DNA of 64,000 nucleotides from JAKFWF01 sp031374115 (GTDB taxonomy: Bacteria; Pseudomonadota; Alphaproteobacteria; Rhizobiales; Hyphomicrobiaceae), in assembly GCA_031374115.1 (NCBI GenBank), contig JANMNO010000117.1:1-64000 (forward strand), read 5' to 3'. This document shows positions 32,734 to 41,388 of this stretch, one piece after another. Position numbers and translations under genes: made by a program. How positions within the stretch are numbered: position 1 is the stretch's first letter; each line of letters opens with the position of its first letter. The notes beneath the pieces were generated by a model that was not told the origin of the DNA, did no database searches, and worked only from the letters and a program-made list of their open reading frames with translations.

Positions 32734-34533
32734 TTACCCGCCCAACACGGCCTTGACCTCGGCAGGTGTCTTAAAATCTTCTGGAATGCCATTCAATCCG
32801 AGGCGTTGGAATATTCGTCCCATCGCTGGCATTGCGGTGATGACTGCGAATGGCACGGCAACGAGATAGCCAGCGGTCAGTGGCAGGCTCCACCAGAACG
32901 CAGTTGGTGACACGGCATATAGTCCACCACACACAAGCAGCCCAAAGACGAGCTGCGGCCAAAGATCCGAAATCGCCGTTCGCAACGAGATCCCGTAGGC
33001 ATCGCGCGATTGCCCGCCCCAGGTCACCGACTTGCCGAAGGCCAATCCGATCATGAAAATCGTTGTGCGAATGGTCGAAACTGCACCTTGCAGGAACGAG
33101 AAGACGATCTCGATCACAGCGCTGACAGCAAACCGCCCTGCACCGCCGTAGCGCGCCATCCCGCCTGGAGTTATCACCGCGTCCGCAAGTCCAGCGATCT
33201 TCGGCGAAAGGTACATCGTGAAAAATACGATGTAGAGAAACCCGGCCAATCCGCTCGGGAAATCGGCGATCGATTGGGCCTGCGAGGCAGCAAACGGCGA
33301 CAGGCCGATCATCAGCGTCCAGGCCGGAATGCCAAGGAACATCAAGATCGCCCAGACCAGCTGGAACCGGCTCATCGGGTACAAGCCCGGCAGATCGAGC
33401 AGCTTCAGGTATTGCATGTTACCCTGGCACCAGCGCACGTCGCGCTTTGCGAAGTCGAGCATCGTCGGTGGATTTTCTTCCCAGCTGCCATCCTCGATCG
33501 GTAGCACGCGCACTTCGTAACCGGCCCGGCGCATCAGGGTCGCCTCGACTTGATCATGTGAAAGCACGTGTCCGCCCAGAGGCGGCTTGCCTGGCAGAAT
33601 TGGCAGATCGCATTTTTCCACGAACGGCCTGATACGAACCAGCGCGTTATGTCCCCAGAATGGTCCGCATTCGCCGACCCACCACGATTGACCCATCGTG
33701 TAGGTGCGCATGCCATGCCGCATACCGAACTGGAAGATACGGGCGAACATGCTCGACGACGGCATGCCGACGACGAGGCTTTGCAGGATCCCGAGACGCG
33801 GGTGCGCTTGCATCATGCGGGTGAGGCGCACGATCGCTGGTCCGGACATAAGGCTGTCGGCATCTAGCGGCAGCATCAACTCGTAGCGGCCGCCCCACTG
33901 CTCGCAGAACTCGCGCACGTTGCCGGCCTTGAAACCAGTGTTGACGGTGCGGCGGCGATAGACGATGCGCCCCGGCTCGCCAACTTCGGCAGCCCAGGCT
34001 TTCGCCGCTCCATCCTCGGCTTCGGCGGCAACCGGATCGTTGGTATCGCTGAGAATGAAGTAGTCGAACTGGCGCCCCTCGCCGGTCGCATCAACACTGG
34101 CCTTGATGGTGCGCAACCGCAGGAACGCGCGCACCGGATCTTCATTGCGCAGTGTCATCATGATTGCGGTGCGCACCGTGAGCGGCGCCGGCAGATCGCC
34201 AGCCGCCGCAAAAGGCGCCACCCGCTGCATCGGGTCTTTCGCGATGTGCAATAGCCAGAACCCGATCACCGAGTTCCAAAACCCCAAGACCGTCCAGGGT
34301 GAACCGATCGCGAAGGCAATGAAAAGCACGTAATCGAGGGCGGTCCAACCGCCGGCACCGAGCACGCTGGCGACGCCCCCCATAAATAGCACCCAGGTGA
34401 CGGTGTTCAGTCCTGCGACGAGCAATCTGCGTCGACGGAGTTCATCCATGGACTGGACACCGGTTGGCGTAGTAAGCACGCTGGTATCGTCGCCGGCCGG
34501 CAACTGGGCCGATACGCCCTGGCCTTCGATCAT
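32734..34533 (-). CDS. opgH: Periplasmic glucan glucosyltransferase OpgH/MdoH
   Basis: A 599-residue inner-membrane GT2 family enzyme that polymerises UDP-glucose into osmoregulated periplasmic glucan. Helices flank a cytoplasmic catalytic domain (about residues 110-370). Motifs visible are IMMTLRNEDPVRAFLRLRTI, FDYFILSDTNDP, the DAD-type LMLPLDADSLMSG and the QxxRW-like DVRWCQGNMQYLKLL. It is much shorter than the 847-residue E. coli protein but fits the shortened alphaproteobacterial form. ATG 34533 has AAGGGAC upstream. The usual partner opgG is not in this window. Confidence 0.92.
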   Translation of the reverse strand: MIEGQGVSAQLPAGDDTSVLTTPTGVQSMDELRRRRLLVAGLNTVTWVLFMGGVASVLGAGGWTALDYVLFIAFAIGSPWTVLGFWNSVIGFWLLHIAKDPMQRVAPFAAAGDLPAPLTVRTAIMMTLRNEDPVRAFLRLRTIKASVDATGEGRQFDYFILSDTNDPVAAEAEDGAAKAWAAEVGEPGRIVYRRRTVNTGFKAGNVREFCEQWGGRYELMLPLDADSLMSGPAIVRLTRMMQAHPRLGILQSLVVGMPSSSMFARIFQFGMRHGMRTYTMGQSWWVGECGPFWGHNALVRIRPFVEKCDLPILPGKPPLGGHVLSHDQVEATLMRRAGYEVRVLPIEDGSWEENPPTMLDFAKRDVRWCQGNMQYLKLLDLPGLYPMSRFQLVWAILMFLGIPAWTLMIGLSPFAASQAQSIADFPSGLAGFLYIVFFTMYLSPKIAGLADAVITPGGMARYGGAGRFAVSAVIEIVFSFLQGAVSTIRTTIFMIGLAFGKSVTWGGQSRDAYGISLRTAISDLWPQLVFGLLVCGGLYAVSPTAFWWSLPLTAGYLVAVPFAVITAMPAMGRIFQRLGLNGIPEDFKTPAEVKAVLGG

Positions 34534-34560
34534 CGAGATTGTCCCTTGTTTGGAAAATGA

Positions 34561-35553
34561 ATGGCGCGTCCCGCTAACACATTAAAGGCTCGCGCGCTCT
34601 GGTATGTTGCACCCGGCCTGGTCGAACTGCGCGAAGAGGCGATCGCGCCACCAGGGCCGAACGAAGTGCTGGTGGCAACCTCGTTCAGCGGTGTCAGCAG
34701 GGGCACCGAGCGGCTCGTCATGGCGGGCAAAGTTGGTCAGACCGAGTGGGAAAGGATGCGCGCGCCGATGCAGGCCGGCGCGTTTCCATATCCCGTAAAA
34801 TATGGCTATTGCGCGACTGGGATCGTCGAGGCGGGCGAAAAAAGCCTGATCGGGAAATCCGTTTTTGTCTTGCATCCGCACCAGGATCGATTTGTCGCGC
34901 CCGCCTCGATGGTAACGCCGCTGCCGGACGGATCGTCGCTGCGTCGAGCGACCCTTGCAGCCAACATGGAAACTGCCCTTAACGGCTTGTGGGATTCAGG
35001 CGCGGGACCGGCCGATCGCATTGTCGTGGTCGGCGGTGGGATTGTCGGGTTGCTCGTTGGATATCTCGCAGCTCGCCTGCCCGGCGCTCAGGTCACGCTG
35101 GTGGATATCGAAGGAGACCGCGCGAGCCTCGCCGCATCGCTTGGAATGTCGTTCGCCAACCCGGCTAGCTGCCCGATAGATGCCGACGTCGTATTCCACA
35201 CCAGCGCTTCATCTACGGGCCTTGCCACTGCCATCTTTGCGGCTGGCTTCGAAGCAACCATCGTCGAGCTCTCTTGGTACGGCGACGGCACGATCGCAGC
35301 GCCCTTGGGTGGAGCATTCCACAGCCGCCGCCTGAAACTGATTTCATCACAGGTGGGTCATGTATCGGCGGGCCATCGTTCTCGTTGGGACTATCGCCGC
35401 CGCCTCGAAGCAGCCTTGTCGCTTCTGCAGGATGCACAGCTCGACGCATTGATCACACAGGATATCGCCTTCGAAGATGCTCCCACCAAATTGCCTGGAT
35501 TGCTTGCACCCGGCGCGTCTGGTTTGGCACCTGTCATTAGATACGGTGACTGA
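34561..35553 (+). CDS. BchC-like medium-chain dehydrogenase
   Basis: A 330-residue MDR-superfamily oxidoreductase. The N-terminal domain carries ATSFSGVSRGTERLVMAG, the pattern seen in BchC and related proteins, where the usual zinc Cys of alcohol dehydrogenases is replaced by Ser. The nucleotide fold is RIVVVGGGIVGLLVGYLAAR (about residues 157-176) followed by an acidic residue in VTLVDIEGD, suggesting NAD. YPVKYGYCATGIVEAG is another family block. No bacteriochlorophyll genes are nearby. It opens a plus-strand run that continues with the PTPS-like, glycosyltransferase and methyltransferase genes, so it may oxidise or reduce a sugar or side chain in the same pathway. Confidence 0.82.
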   Translation: MARPANTLKARALWYVAPGLVELREEAIAPPGPNEVLVATSFSGVSRGTERLVMAGKVGQTEWERMRAPMQAGAFPYPVKYGYCATGIVEAGEKSLIGKSVFVLHPHQDRFVAPASMVTPLPDGSSLRRATLAANMETALNGLWDSGAGPADRIVVVGGGIVGLLVGYLAARLPGAQVTLVDIEGDRASLAASLGMSFANPASCPIDADVVFHTSASSTGLATAIFAAGFEATIVELSWYGDGTIAAPLGGAFHSRRLKLISSQVGHVSAGHRSRWDYRRRLEAALSLLQDAQLDALITQDIAFEDAPTKLPGLLAPGASGLAPVIRYGD

Positions 35554-35610
35554 GTCATCTGACTGGCATATGCTGACCGGCGACCAGCGGGGGTGGAAGT
35601 GGAAGATTCA

Positions 35611-35997
35611 ATGGAGCAACGCGTTTCGGACTTGGAATCGCTCGTCAACGACATACCCACCATGGTGAACTTGCGCCACGAACGGATGGAGTCACAGCTC
35701 AGCGAATTTTCTGGCCGCCTCAACCTGATTGATCGCCAGTTGAACATGCTGACGCGCGACGTTCGCGATTTGCGCAACGGCGTGACGCGGCAGCTGGTCG
35801 GCCAGGATGGGCGGCTGAAGACGATCGAGGACCGGCTCGGAGCACTCGAGGACCGGCTCGGGGCACTTGAGAATCGAGTGGGCGCGTTAGCGAAGGGGCT
35901 CGACGCGATCGAGAAGAACCAAGCCGTGCAGACTGAGCAGTTGTCTATGGTCAACGGAAAACTTGACGAACTATTGCGCAGGCTGCCGGCGAAGTGA
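35611..35997 (+). CDS. Coiled-coil protein of unknown function
   Basis: A 128-residue hydrophilic protein, almost entirely predicted coiled coil. The middle repeats a near-heptad unit three times (RLKTIEDRLGALEDRLG then ALENRVGALAKGL, about residues 72-105), with Leu/Ile at a and d positions. There are no Cys, signal peptide or membrane segment. ATG 35611 has GGAAG at good spacing; GTG 35593 is an alternative. It interrupts the run between the BchC-like gene and the PTPS-like gene and might be a scaffold, but no family is recognised. Confidence 0.6.
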   Translation: MEQRVSDLESLVNDIPTMVNLRHERMESQLSEFSGRLNLIDRQLNMLTRDVRDLRNGVTRQLVGQDGRLKTIEDRLGALEDRLGALENRVGALAKGLDAIEKNQAVQTEQLSMVNGKLDELLRRLPAK

Positions 35998-36057
35998 GGC
36001 CGGCGGCTACGTTGGCTCACCAATTTCACTCAGCACATAAACCGACAAGGCAGACCA

Positions 36058-36462
36058 ATGTACGCCGTTGAAGTTCGCGATCGCATCATGATTGCCCACT
36101 CGCTGCCGGACCCATTTTTCGGACCTGCGCAGCACATGCACGGCGCGACGTTCGTCGTCGATGTCGCTTTCTTTCGCGAGAAGCTGACCAAGCAGAATGT
36201 CGTCGTCGATATCGGCGCGGCGCTGACGGTGCTGAACAAGACCTTGAAACCGCTGAGCTATCAGAACCTCGACATGCTGCCGGAGTTCAAAGGCAAGCTG
36301 ACGACGACGGAATTCCTGTGCAAGTACGTGTTCGATGCAATGGCTGCGGCGGCGAAGGACGGCGCACTCGGCTCTGACGGCAAAGGCCTGTCGAAGATCC
36401 GCGTGACACTGCATGAGACCGATCTCGCGCGTGCTCTCTACGAGGGACCGGTCGGTGCCTGA
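36058..36462 (+). CDS. PTPS/QueD-fold protein with lost catalytic residues
   Basis: A 134-residue protein of the 6-pyruvoyltetrahydropterin synthase / QueD fold. Alignable blocks are IAHSLPDPF (first zinc His), QHMHGATFVVDV (HGH region), VVVDIGAAL (conserved Asp), LTTTEFLCKYVFDAM (PTSE-like) and VTLHETDLARAL (substrate-binding Glu). However, the catalytic Cys before the HGH motif is absent (FGPAQH), and the Asp-His pair of QueD (LDHHYLN) is replaced by LSYQNLD. The zinc site also looks rearranged. It is therefore unlikely to perform the standard reaction. It overlaps the next gene by 8 bp, which ties it to a glycosyltransferase and a methyltransferase. Confidence 0.8.
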   Translation: MYAVEVRDRIMIAHSLPDPFFGPAQHMHGATFVVDVAFFREKLTKQNVVVDIGAALTVLNKTLKPLSYQNLDMLPEFKGKLTTTEFLCKYVFDAMAAAAKDGALGSDGKGLSKIRVTLHETDLARALYEGPVGA

Positions 36463-37510
36463 GACGATCGTTCGAGCAGCGTTCGCGATCCCCGGCGACA
36501 TCGAGCTGCCGACGGGCGGATACGCTTACGATCGGCGTGTCCTCGCACTACTGCCACAGATGGGAATCGACATCGAACACACTCCCCTGCCACGAGCGTT
36601 TCCACGACCGAGCGGCATGGATTTGTGCACGACCGCGCAGGTGCTGGCGGGGGCGCCTGCCGGGACGGTTATGCTGATCGATGGCCTCGCCTACGGTGCC
36701 TTTTCGGCAGCGACGCTGGCATCGATCCCGCATAAAATCGTGGCACTGGTACATCATCCGCTGGCGTTCGAAACCGGTATCGGACCGGATCGTGCCGCGG
36801 CACTTTTGGCGAGCGAGACAGCTGCACTCGCACGCGCGGACCACATAATCGTCACCAGCGCGATGACGGGGGCAATCCTGCAGGCAAACCTTGCCGTGCC
36901 CATGGACAAAATCACCGTGGCCGAGCCTGGAACAGACGAGGCGCCACGCGCGACCGGCACTGGATCTCCGCTGCAGTTGCTGGCAGTCGGCTCGGTCGTG
37001 CCACGCAAGGGTTACACGGTATTGATCGAAGCTTTACGAAGCTTAGTGACACCCGCATGGCATTTGACGATTGCCGGAGCCGCGCGCGATCCGCAGGAAC
37101 TGCTGCAGGTCGAAGCGGCTATTGCTGCGGCAGGCCTTGCAGATCGTATTGCAATCGCAGGAGCTGTCGACGACGCGACCTTGGCAACGCTCTATAACAA
37201 GACCGACCTCTTCGTCATGCCATCGTTGTTCGAGGGCTATGGCATGGTGCTCGCCGAAGCGATGGCGCGGGGGCTGCCCATCATTTGCACGACCGGGGGC
37301 GCTGCCGCCGAGACCGTACCGGATGGGGCTGGCATAAAAGTTCCGCCAGCCGATGCACGGGTCTTGGCCGAAGCGCTAACGCGTGTCATCGGCGGGGCCC
37401 AGTTGCGCCAAGAGTTAGCCGATGCCTCCTGGGCAGCTGGCCAGAAACTTCCGCGCTGGACCGACACTGCTCGGATCATTGCGAACGTGATCAAGGACGT
37501 AGCACGATGA
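36455..37510 (+). CDS. GT4-like glycosyltransferase
   Basis: A 351-residue GT-B-fold glycosyltransferase. The N-terminal acceptor domain starts VRAAFAIPGDIELPTGGYAYDRR, a typical glycine-rich loop. The donor domain has LLAVGSVVPRKGYTVLIEAL (about residues 175-195), and the E-x7-E nucleotide-sugar motif lies in SLFEGYGMVLAEAMARGLPI. GTG 36455 is chosen as start because it overlaps the PTPS-like stop by 8 bp and matches the family N-terminus; the frame opens at 36413. The stop overlaps the methyltransferase ATG (ATGA). The sugar and acceptor are unknown; coupling to the PTPS-like gene suggests a pterin-like or purine-derived acceptor. Confidence 0.88.
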   Translation: MPETIVRAAFAIPGDIELPTGGYAYDRRVLALLPQMGIDIEHTPLPRAFPRPSGMDLCTTAQVLAGAPAGTVMLIDGLAYGAFSAATLASIPHKIVALVHHPLAFETGIGPDRAAALLASETAALARADHIIVTSAMTGAILQANLAVPMDKITVAEPGTDEAPRATGTGSPLQLLAVGSVVPRKGYTVLIEALRSLVTPAWHLTIAGAARDPQELLQVEAAIAAAGLADRIAIAGAVDDATLATLYNKTDLFVMPSLFEGYGMVLAEAMARGLPIICTTGGAAAETVPDGAGIKVPPADARVLAEALTRVIGGAQLRQELADASWAAGQKLPRWTDTARIIANVIKDVAR

Positions 37511-38307
37511 GTTTCTCGCCCGAGTGGCTGGCTCTACGCGAGCCCGCCGACCATGCATCCGTCAACGCCCAGGTGCGCGATGCGCTCCAAGCGCGGTTTG
37601 CGGGCAAAGCATCAATTCGCGTCGTCGATCTCGGCTGCGGTGCCGGCTCCAACTTGCGCGGCACGCATGCCGCACTTGGCGCGACGCAGCATTGGACGCT
37701 CGTCGACTATGACCCAAAACTTTTATCCGCCGCGGAATCTCACCTCGCCGCTTTCGAACGGCGCGCTGAAATCGTTGTCAGATTCAAGCAAGCGGACTTG
37801 TCGAGCGGAAACCTGAGCGAGATCGTGGATGGCGCCGACCTGGTCACCGCAGCCGCTTTGTTCGACCTCATATCGGCGCGCGTCATTGACAAATTGGTTG
37901 CAGCAATCGCGGCCAACCGGCAGTCGTTCTTCACGGTGCTGAGTTACGACGGCATCGCCTCCTGGCTGCCAGCTCACCCCGCTGATAACGCCATGCGAGA
38001 CGCATTCAACACGCACCAACGTGGCGACAAAGGATTTGGTCCGGCCGAGGGGCCCATTGCCACCGACACGTTGGCGAAGGCATTCACGCGCCACGGCTAC
38101 CAGGTGATACGGGGCAAAAGCCCCTGGGTGCTCGACCACCGCTTCGAGCAATTACGCCGCGAGCTCGACCAAGGATTTGCCGGCGCCGTGCGCGAGACCG
38201 GGGAAGTAGGCCCGGCGGATGTCGACAGTTGGCTGCAGGCCCGGCTGAGCAGCCAAGATGCCGTCACCATAATCGGGCACGAAGACCTGTTCGCGTACCC
38301 CGCTTAG
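37507..38307 (+). CDS. Class I SAM-dependent methyltransferase
   Basis: A 266-residue methyltransferase. Motif I is IRVVDLGCGAGSNLRGTH (about residues 32-50), followed by the acidic HWTLVDYDPKLL, an ADLVTAAALFDLIS motif and a FFTVLSYDG strand. ATG 37507 overlaps the glycosyltransferase stop as ATGA, showing translational coupling; the longer frame to 37285 lies inside that gene. The acceptor is unknown. A histidine-rich, charged C-terminal half (VLDHRFEQLRRELDQGF) is family-specific but unassigned. It ends 3 bp from the convergent permease stop. Confidence 0.9.
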   Translation: MSFSPEWLALREPADHASVNAQVRDALQARFAGKASIRVVDLGCGAGSNLRGTHAALGATQHWTLVDYDPKLLSAAESHLAAFERRAEIVVRFKQADLSSGNLSEIVDGADLVTAAALFDLISARVIDKLVAAIAANRQSFFTVLSYDGIASWLPAHPADNAMRDAFNTHQRGDKGFGPAEGPIATDTLAKAFTRHGYQVIRGKSPWVLDHRFEQLRRELDQGFAGAVRETGEVGPADVDSWLQARLSSQDAVTIIGHEDLFAYPA

Positions 38308-38310
38308 CGA

Positions 38311-39189
38311 TCACACGAGTACCGGCTCTCCGAACTCCGCGCGCTCTGCTTTAGCGGCCGCATCGGTGCGTGCCTGCTCGCGGTTGGCTTCAGTGCGACG
38401 TGCAATCTCGAAAAGAATAGCGCCGATGATCGATACGGCGATGATGACGACCGCTAGCGCACTGATCGCCGGGGTCGTGCCTTGGCGCACACGGCCGGCA
38501 AGAACCGTGGTCAGCGTCTTATCGGCGAGGATCGCGAACGTCGTGGTGTTGTAATTCTCGAACGACGACAGGAAGGCAATCACGGCCGCCGAGATCACGG
38601 CGGGCTTCAGATACGGTAGTAGGATGTGGAAAAATACCTGCGTTGGCGAGGCACCTAGATCTAGTGCCGCCTCCTCTTGTCCCCGGTCGTACCGCTGCAG
38701 GCGCGACATGAAGATCAGCATGCAATAGGCGGAGATGTAGGTCGATTGACCCAGCGTCGACAGGAACATGCCGTTGTAGACCCGGTCCGAACCGATCCAG
38801 TCGGCGACGTCGCGCCAGAAGATCACGGTTGAGATGCCGAGGATAACCCCAGGAGTGAGTACCGGCGAAACGACCACGACGTAGTACAGCGAGCGCGCGC
38901 GAGAGTACATCTGGGTCATCACCAGCGCGCCCGCGAGGCCGAGCGGCACGGACAAAGCCACCACCATCGCACCGATGATAAGGCTGTTCCACAACCCCTC
39001 CATCAAACCGCGATCGGCAAACAGCACGCCGAACCATTCGAGCGTCAAGCCTTCGATCGGATAGGCCTGCGGGTATTGCGGCGTATTGAACGCCGACATC
39101 CCCATTACAATAAGAGGCCCGAACAAAAAGCCGAAGAACAGGGTGATATAGAACCCCATCATCGCGCGCCATATGAGGGATGAGCTCAT
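38311..39189 (-). CDS. ABC transporter permease (PotC-like)
   Basis: A 292-residue inner-membrane permease with six predicted helices, second permease of a spermidine/putrescine-type importer. The cytoplasmic EAA loop that contacts the ATPase is EEAALDLGASPTQVFFHILL (about residues 170-190). GLTLEWFGVLFADRGLMEGL is typical of the PotC branch. It starts at ATG 39189, overlapping the first permease's stop (ATGA). It is last in the minus-strand transporter operon. Substrate is likely a polyamine or similar small cation, judged from the whole set. Confidence 0.9.
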   Translation of the reverse strand: MSSSLIWRAMMGFYITLFFGFLFGPLIVMGMSAFNTPQYPQAYPIEGLTLEWFGVLFADRGLMEGLWNSLIIGAMVVALSVPLGLAGALVMTQMYSRARSLYYVVVVSPVLTPGVILGISTVIFWRDVADWIGSDRVYNGMFLSTLGQSTYISAYCMLIFMSRLQRYDRGQEEAALDLGASPTQVFFHILLPYLKPAVISAAVIAFLSSFENYNTTTFAILADKTLTTVLAGRVRQGTTPAISALAVVIIAVSIIGAILFEIARRTEANREQARTDAAAKAERAEFGEPVLV

Positions 39190-40202
39190 CGCGCGATCTC
39201 CGAAAAGCTCACCTTGAACAATCGCATCACGAGTAGCACGAAGGCGATGCAGGTAAGCAGCAGGATCAGCGCGTACGCCGACCCCTGGTTCCAGTTAAAG
39301 GCCTGGTAAAAACGATCATAAACGATCGGCGTGAACCACAGCGATTTCGGGCCACCGAGCACCAGGGGAGCAGCCAACGCTCCCGCCGCCAGCATGAAAA
39401 CGAGCGTGCAGCCCGATGCGATGCCGGGTTTGGCGAATGGCATCACGATATTGAGATGGATGTGCCACCACGGTGCGCCGAGGTCCCGCGCCGCCTCGAC
39501 TTGATTATGGTCGAGGGCTTCGATGGCATTGTAAAGCGGGAACATCATCAGCAGCAGGTATGCGTAGGTAAGTCCGGCGTACAGCGCGATATCTCGCCCG
39601 ATGAAATCGATCGGCGCGTCGAGCACTCCAGCGCCAATCAGCAGCTTGTTGATGACGCCACCGGTGCCGAACAGAATGCCGAAGGCAAAGGCGCGCAAAA
39701 GCTCGTTGACCCAATAGGGGATGATCAGCAGCAACATGTAGGTGCGAACTTGGGACGGGCCTGCAACCTGGGCCAAAAAGTACGCCATCGGATAGCAGAT
39801 CACGAAGTTGAGGATGGTAATGAAAATACTGATGACGATCGTCATCCAGAAGGCGTTCAAGTGCGTGACATTCCAGTTGGCCGTCGATTGCGTCGAGCCG
39901 AACAGGAAGTATTGGTAGTTCTGCAGCGTGTAGAAATCGCGCGGACCACCGCGTGCCGACGACGGTAGCTTTGGGTGGAACGAGTAGTCGACCATATAGA
40001 GCTGCGGCAGCACAATCAGGACCAGCATCCAGATGCCGACGCCCAGGATCAGATAGATCGATACCGGCCAACCGTTGCGCTCGATGAAAGATGCAGTTCT
40101 CGGGCCAGAGGCGTTGCGGCGGTCGAACGCAGCCATCGCCCAGAAGCCGAGAATTACGACGACGGGCAAGCCAAAGATCAGGATCGCACTCAGCGGCTTC
40201 AT
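39186..40202 (-). CDS. ABC transporter permease (PotB-like)
   Basis: A 338-residue inner-membrane permease, first of the pair. It has an extra N-terminal helix (SAILIFGLPVVVILGFWAMA) before the core MetI-type fold. The EAA loop is VEAARDLGAPWWHIHLNIVM (about residues 235-255). YMLLLIIPYWVNELLRAFAF and FGTGGVINKLL are typical of PotB-type proteins. It starts at ATG 40202, overlapping the ATPase stop, and overlaps the next permease by 4 bp. Confidence 0.9.
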   Translation of the reverse strand: MKPLSAILIFGLPVVVILGFWAMAAFDRRNASGPRTASFIERNGWPVSIYLILGVGIWMLVLIVLPQLYMVDYSFHPKLPSSARGGPRDFYTLQNYQYFLFGSTQSTANWNVTHLNAFWMTIVISIFITILNFVICYPMAYFLAQVAGPSQVRTYMLLLIIPYWVNELLRAFAFGILFGTGGVINKLLIGAGVLDAPIDFIGRDIALYAGLTYAYLLLMMFPLYNAIEALDHNQVEAARDLGAPWWHIHLNIVMPFAKPGIASGCTLVFMLAAGALAAPLVLGGPKSLWFTPIVYDRFYQAFNWNQGSAYALILLLTCIAFVLLVMRLFKVSFSEIAR

Positions 40203-41278
40203 CGGGTGGACCGGGTGGCGAGGACGACGGCGTCGCCGGGCGTGTAACTCAGCCCAAGCTTCTGGCCGTAAGCAATGGGCCCCAGATCATCCCGGCGCGA
40301 CAACGAAACGCTAATCATCTTGTCAGCCGCTCCGGTCAGGAACAATTGCGTAGCATTGCCCTCGAATGCTTGGCTCGAAACATTGCCGGTCATGACGGCC
40401 GCTTCGCCCGTCGATGCGATCCGCAGCCTTTCCGGCCGGATAAAAAGGCTGGCTCGATCGCCGGTCTTCACCCCGTCGCCGCGGCGGCCGGCTAATCGTC
40501 CCACAGCCGTCTCGACCACGGCTTCGGCTCCATTGGCATCGACGACGGTACCTTCGAAGCCGTTGTTTTCACCCACGAAGGATGCGACGAAGGTCGTCTT
40601 TGGATCGTCGTAGACGCTCCGACCGTCGCCGACTTGCTCAATGACGCCGGCATTCATCACCGCCACGCGGTCGCTCATGGTGAGCGCCTCGCCCTGATCG
40701 TGCGTAATATATACGAATGTGATGCCAACGCGCCGTTGGATGCTCCGCAGCTCGTTGCGCATGTGCTGGCGCAGTCGCAAATCAAGCGCCGATAGCGGCT
40801 CATCCAACAGCAGCACTTGCGGCTCGACGGCGAGCGCGCGGGCGATCGCCACACGCTGCTTTTGTCCGCCGGATAGTTCAGAAATGCGCTTGTCCCCCTG
40901 ATCGGGCAGAGCGACAAGATGGAGCAGGTTGGTGACCTTCGCTGCGCGCTCAGCCTTGCCAACGCCGCGCACACGCAGGCCGTAGCCAATGTTCTCGGCC
41001 ACTGTCATCAGGGGAAACAACGCTAGATTTTGAAATATGAGCGCGGTCGGACGCATGTTGGGGCCGATACCGGTCATCGATTTGCCGCCGATGCGGATCT
41101 CGCCTTCGGACGGATCGAGGAAGCCGGATATCGCGCGCAGTAATGTCGTCTTGCCGCAGCCGGATGGACCGAGGATGGAGAAAAACTCGCCGCCCTTGAT
41201 CTTCAGATGTGCCTGCCTCACCGCCGTGAAGTCACCAAACTGGATGCTGACATTGTCCAAGTCTACGTCGGCGCTCAT
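40199..41278 (-). CDS. ABC transporter ATP-binding protein (PotA-like)
   Basis: A 359-residue ATPase powering the importer. Walker A is LGPSGCGKTTLLRAISGFLD (about residues 37-56), the Q-loop is in RPTALIFQNLALFP, the signature is ISELSGGQKQRVAIARAL, and Walker B is LLLDEPLSALDLR with the H-loop in YITHDQGEALTMSD. The C-terminal 110 residues form a TOBE-type regulatory domain. ATG 41278 has GGAGAAG upstream; the frame is open to 41464, but that part runs into the binding-protein gene. It lies 110 bp downstream of the binding-protein gene and overlaps the first permease by 4 bp. Confidence 0.93.
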   Translation of the reverse strand: MSADVDLDNVSIQFGDFTAVRQAHLKIKGGEFFSILGPSGCGKTTLLRAISGFLDPSEGEIRIGGKSMTGIGPNMRPTALIFQNLALFPLMTVAENIGYGLRVRGVGKAERAAKVTNLLHLVALPDQGDKRISELSGGQKQRVAIARALAVEPQVLLLDEPLSALDLRLRQHMRNELRSIQRRVGITFVYITHDQGEALTMSDRVAVMNAGVIEQVGDGRSVYDDPKTTFVASFVGENNGFEGTVVDANGAEAVVETAVGRLAGRRGDGVKTGDRASLFIRPERLRIASTGEAAVMTGNVSSQAFEGNATQLFLTGAADKMISVSLSRRDDLGPIAYGQKLGLSYTPGDAVVLATRSTR

Positions 41279-41388
41279 GCGCACTTCTCCGGCAAGGCGT
41301 CGAAAAAAGTCGAGCTTGGCTAGGTTGGTCACGCGTTGCCGCCCGGCTATTGTTACAGCCGGACGGCAGTCGTACTGAAAAAGACAGT

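Noticed and set aside
34561..35553. Bacteriochlorophyll synthesis from the BchC-like dehydrogenase
   Set aside because: No other bch, puf or crt genes are present, and the neighbours are a PTPS-like protein, a glycosyltransferase and a methyltransferase.
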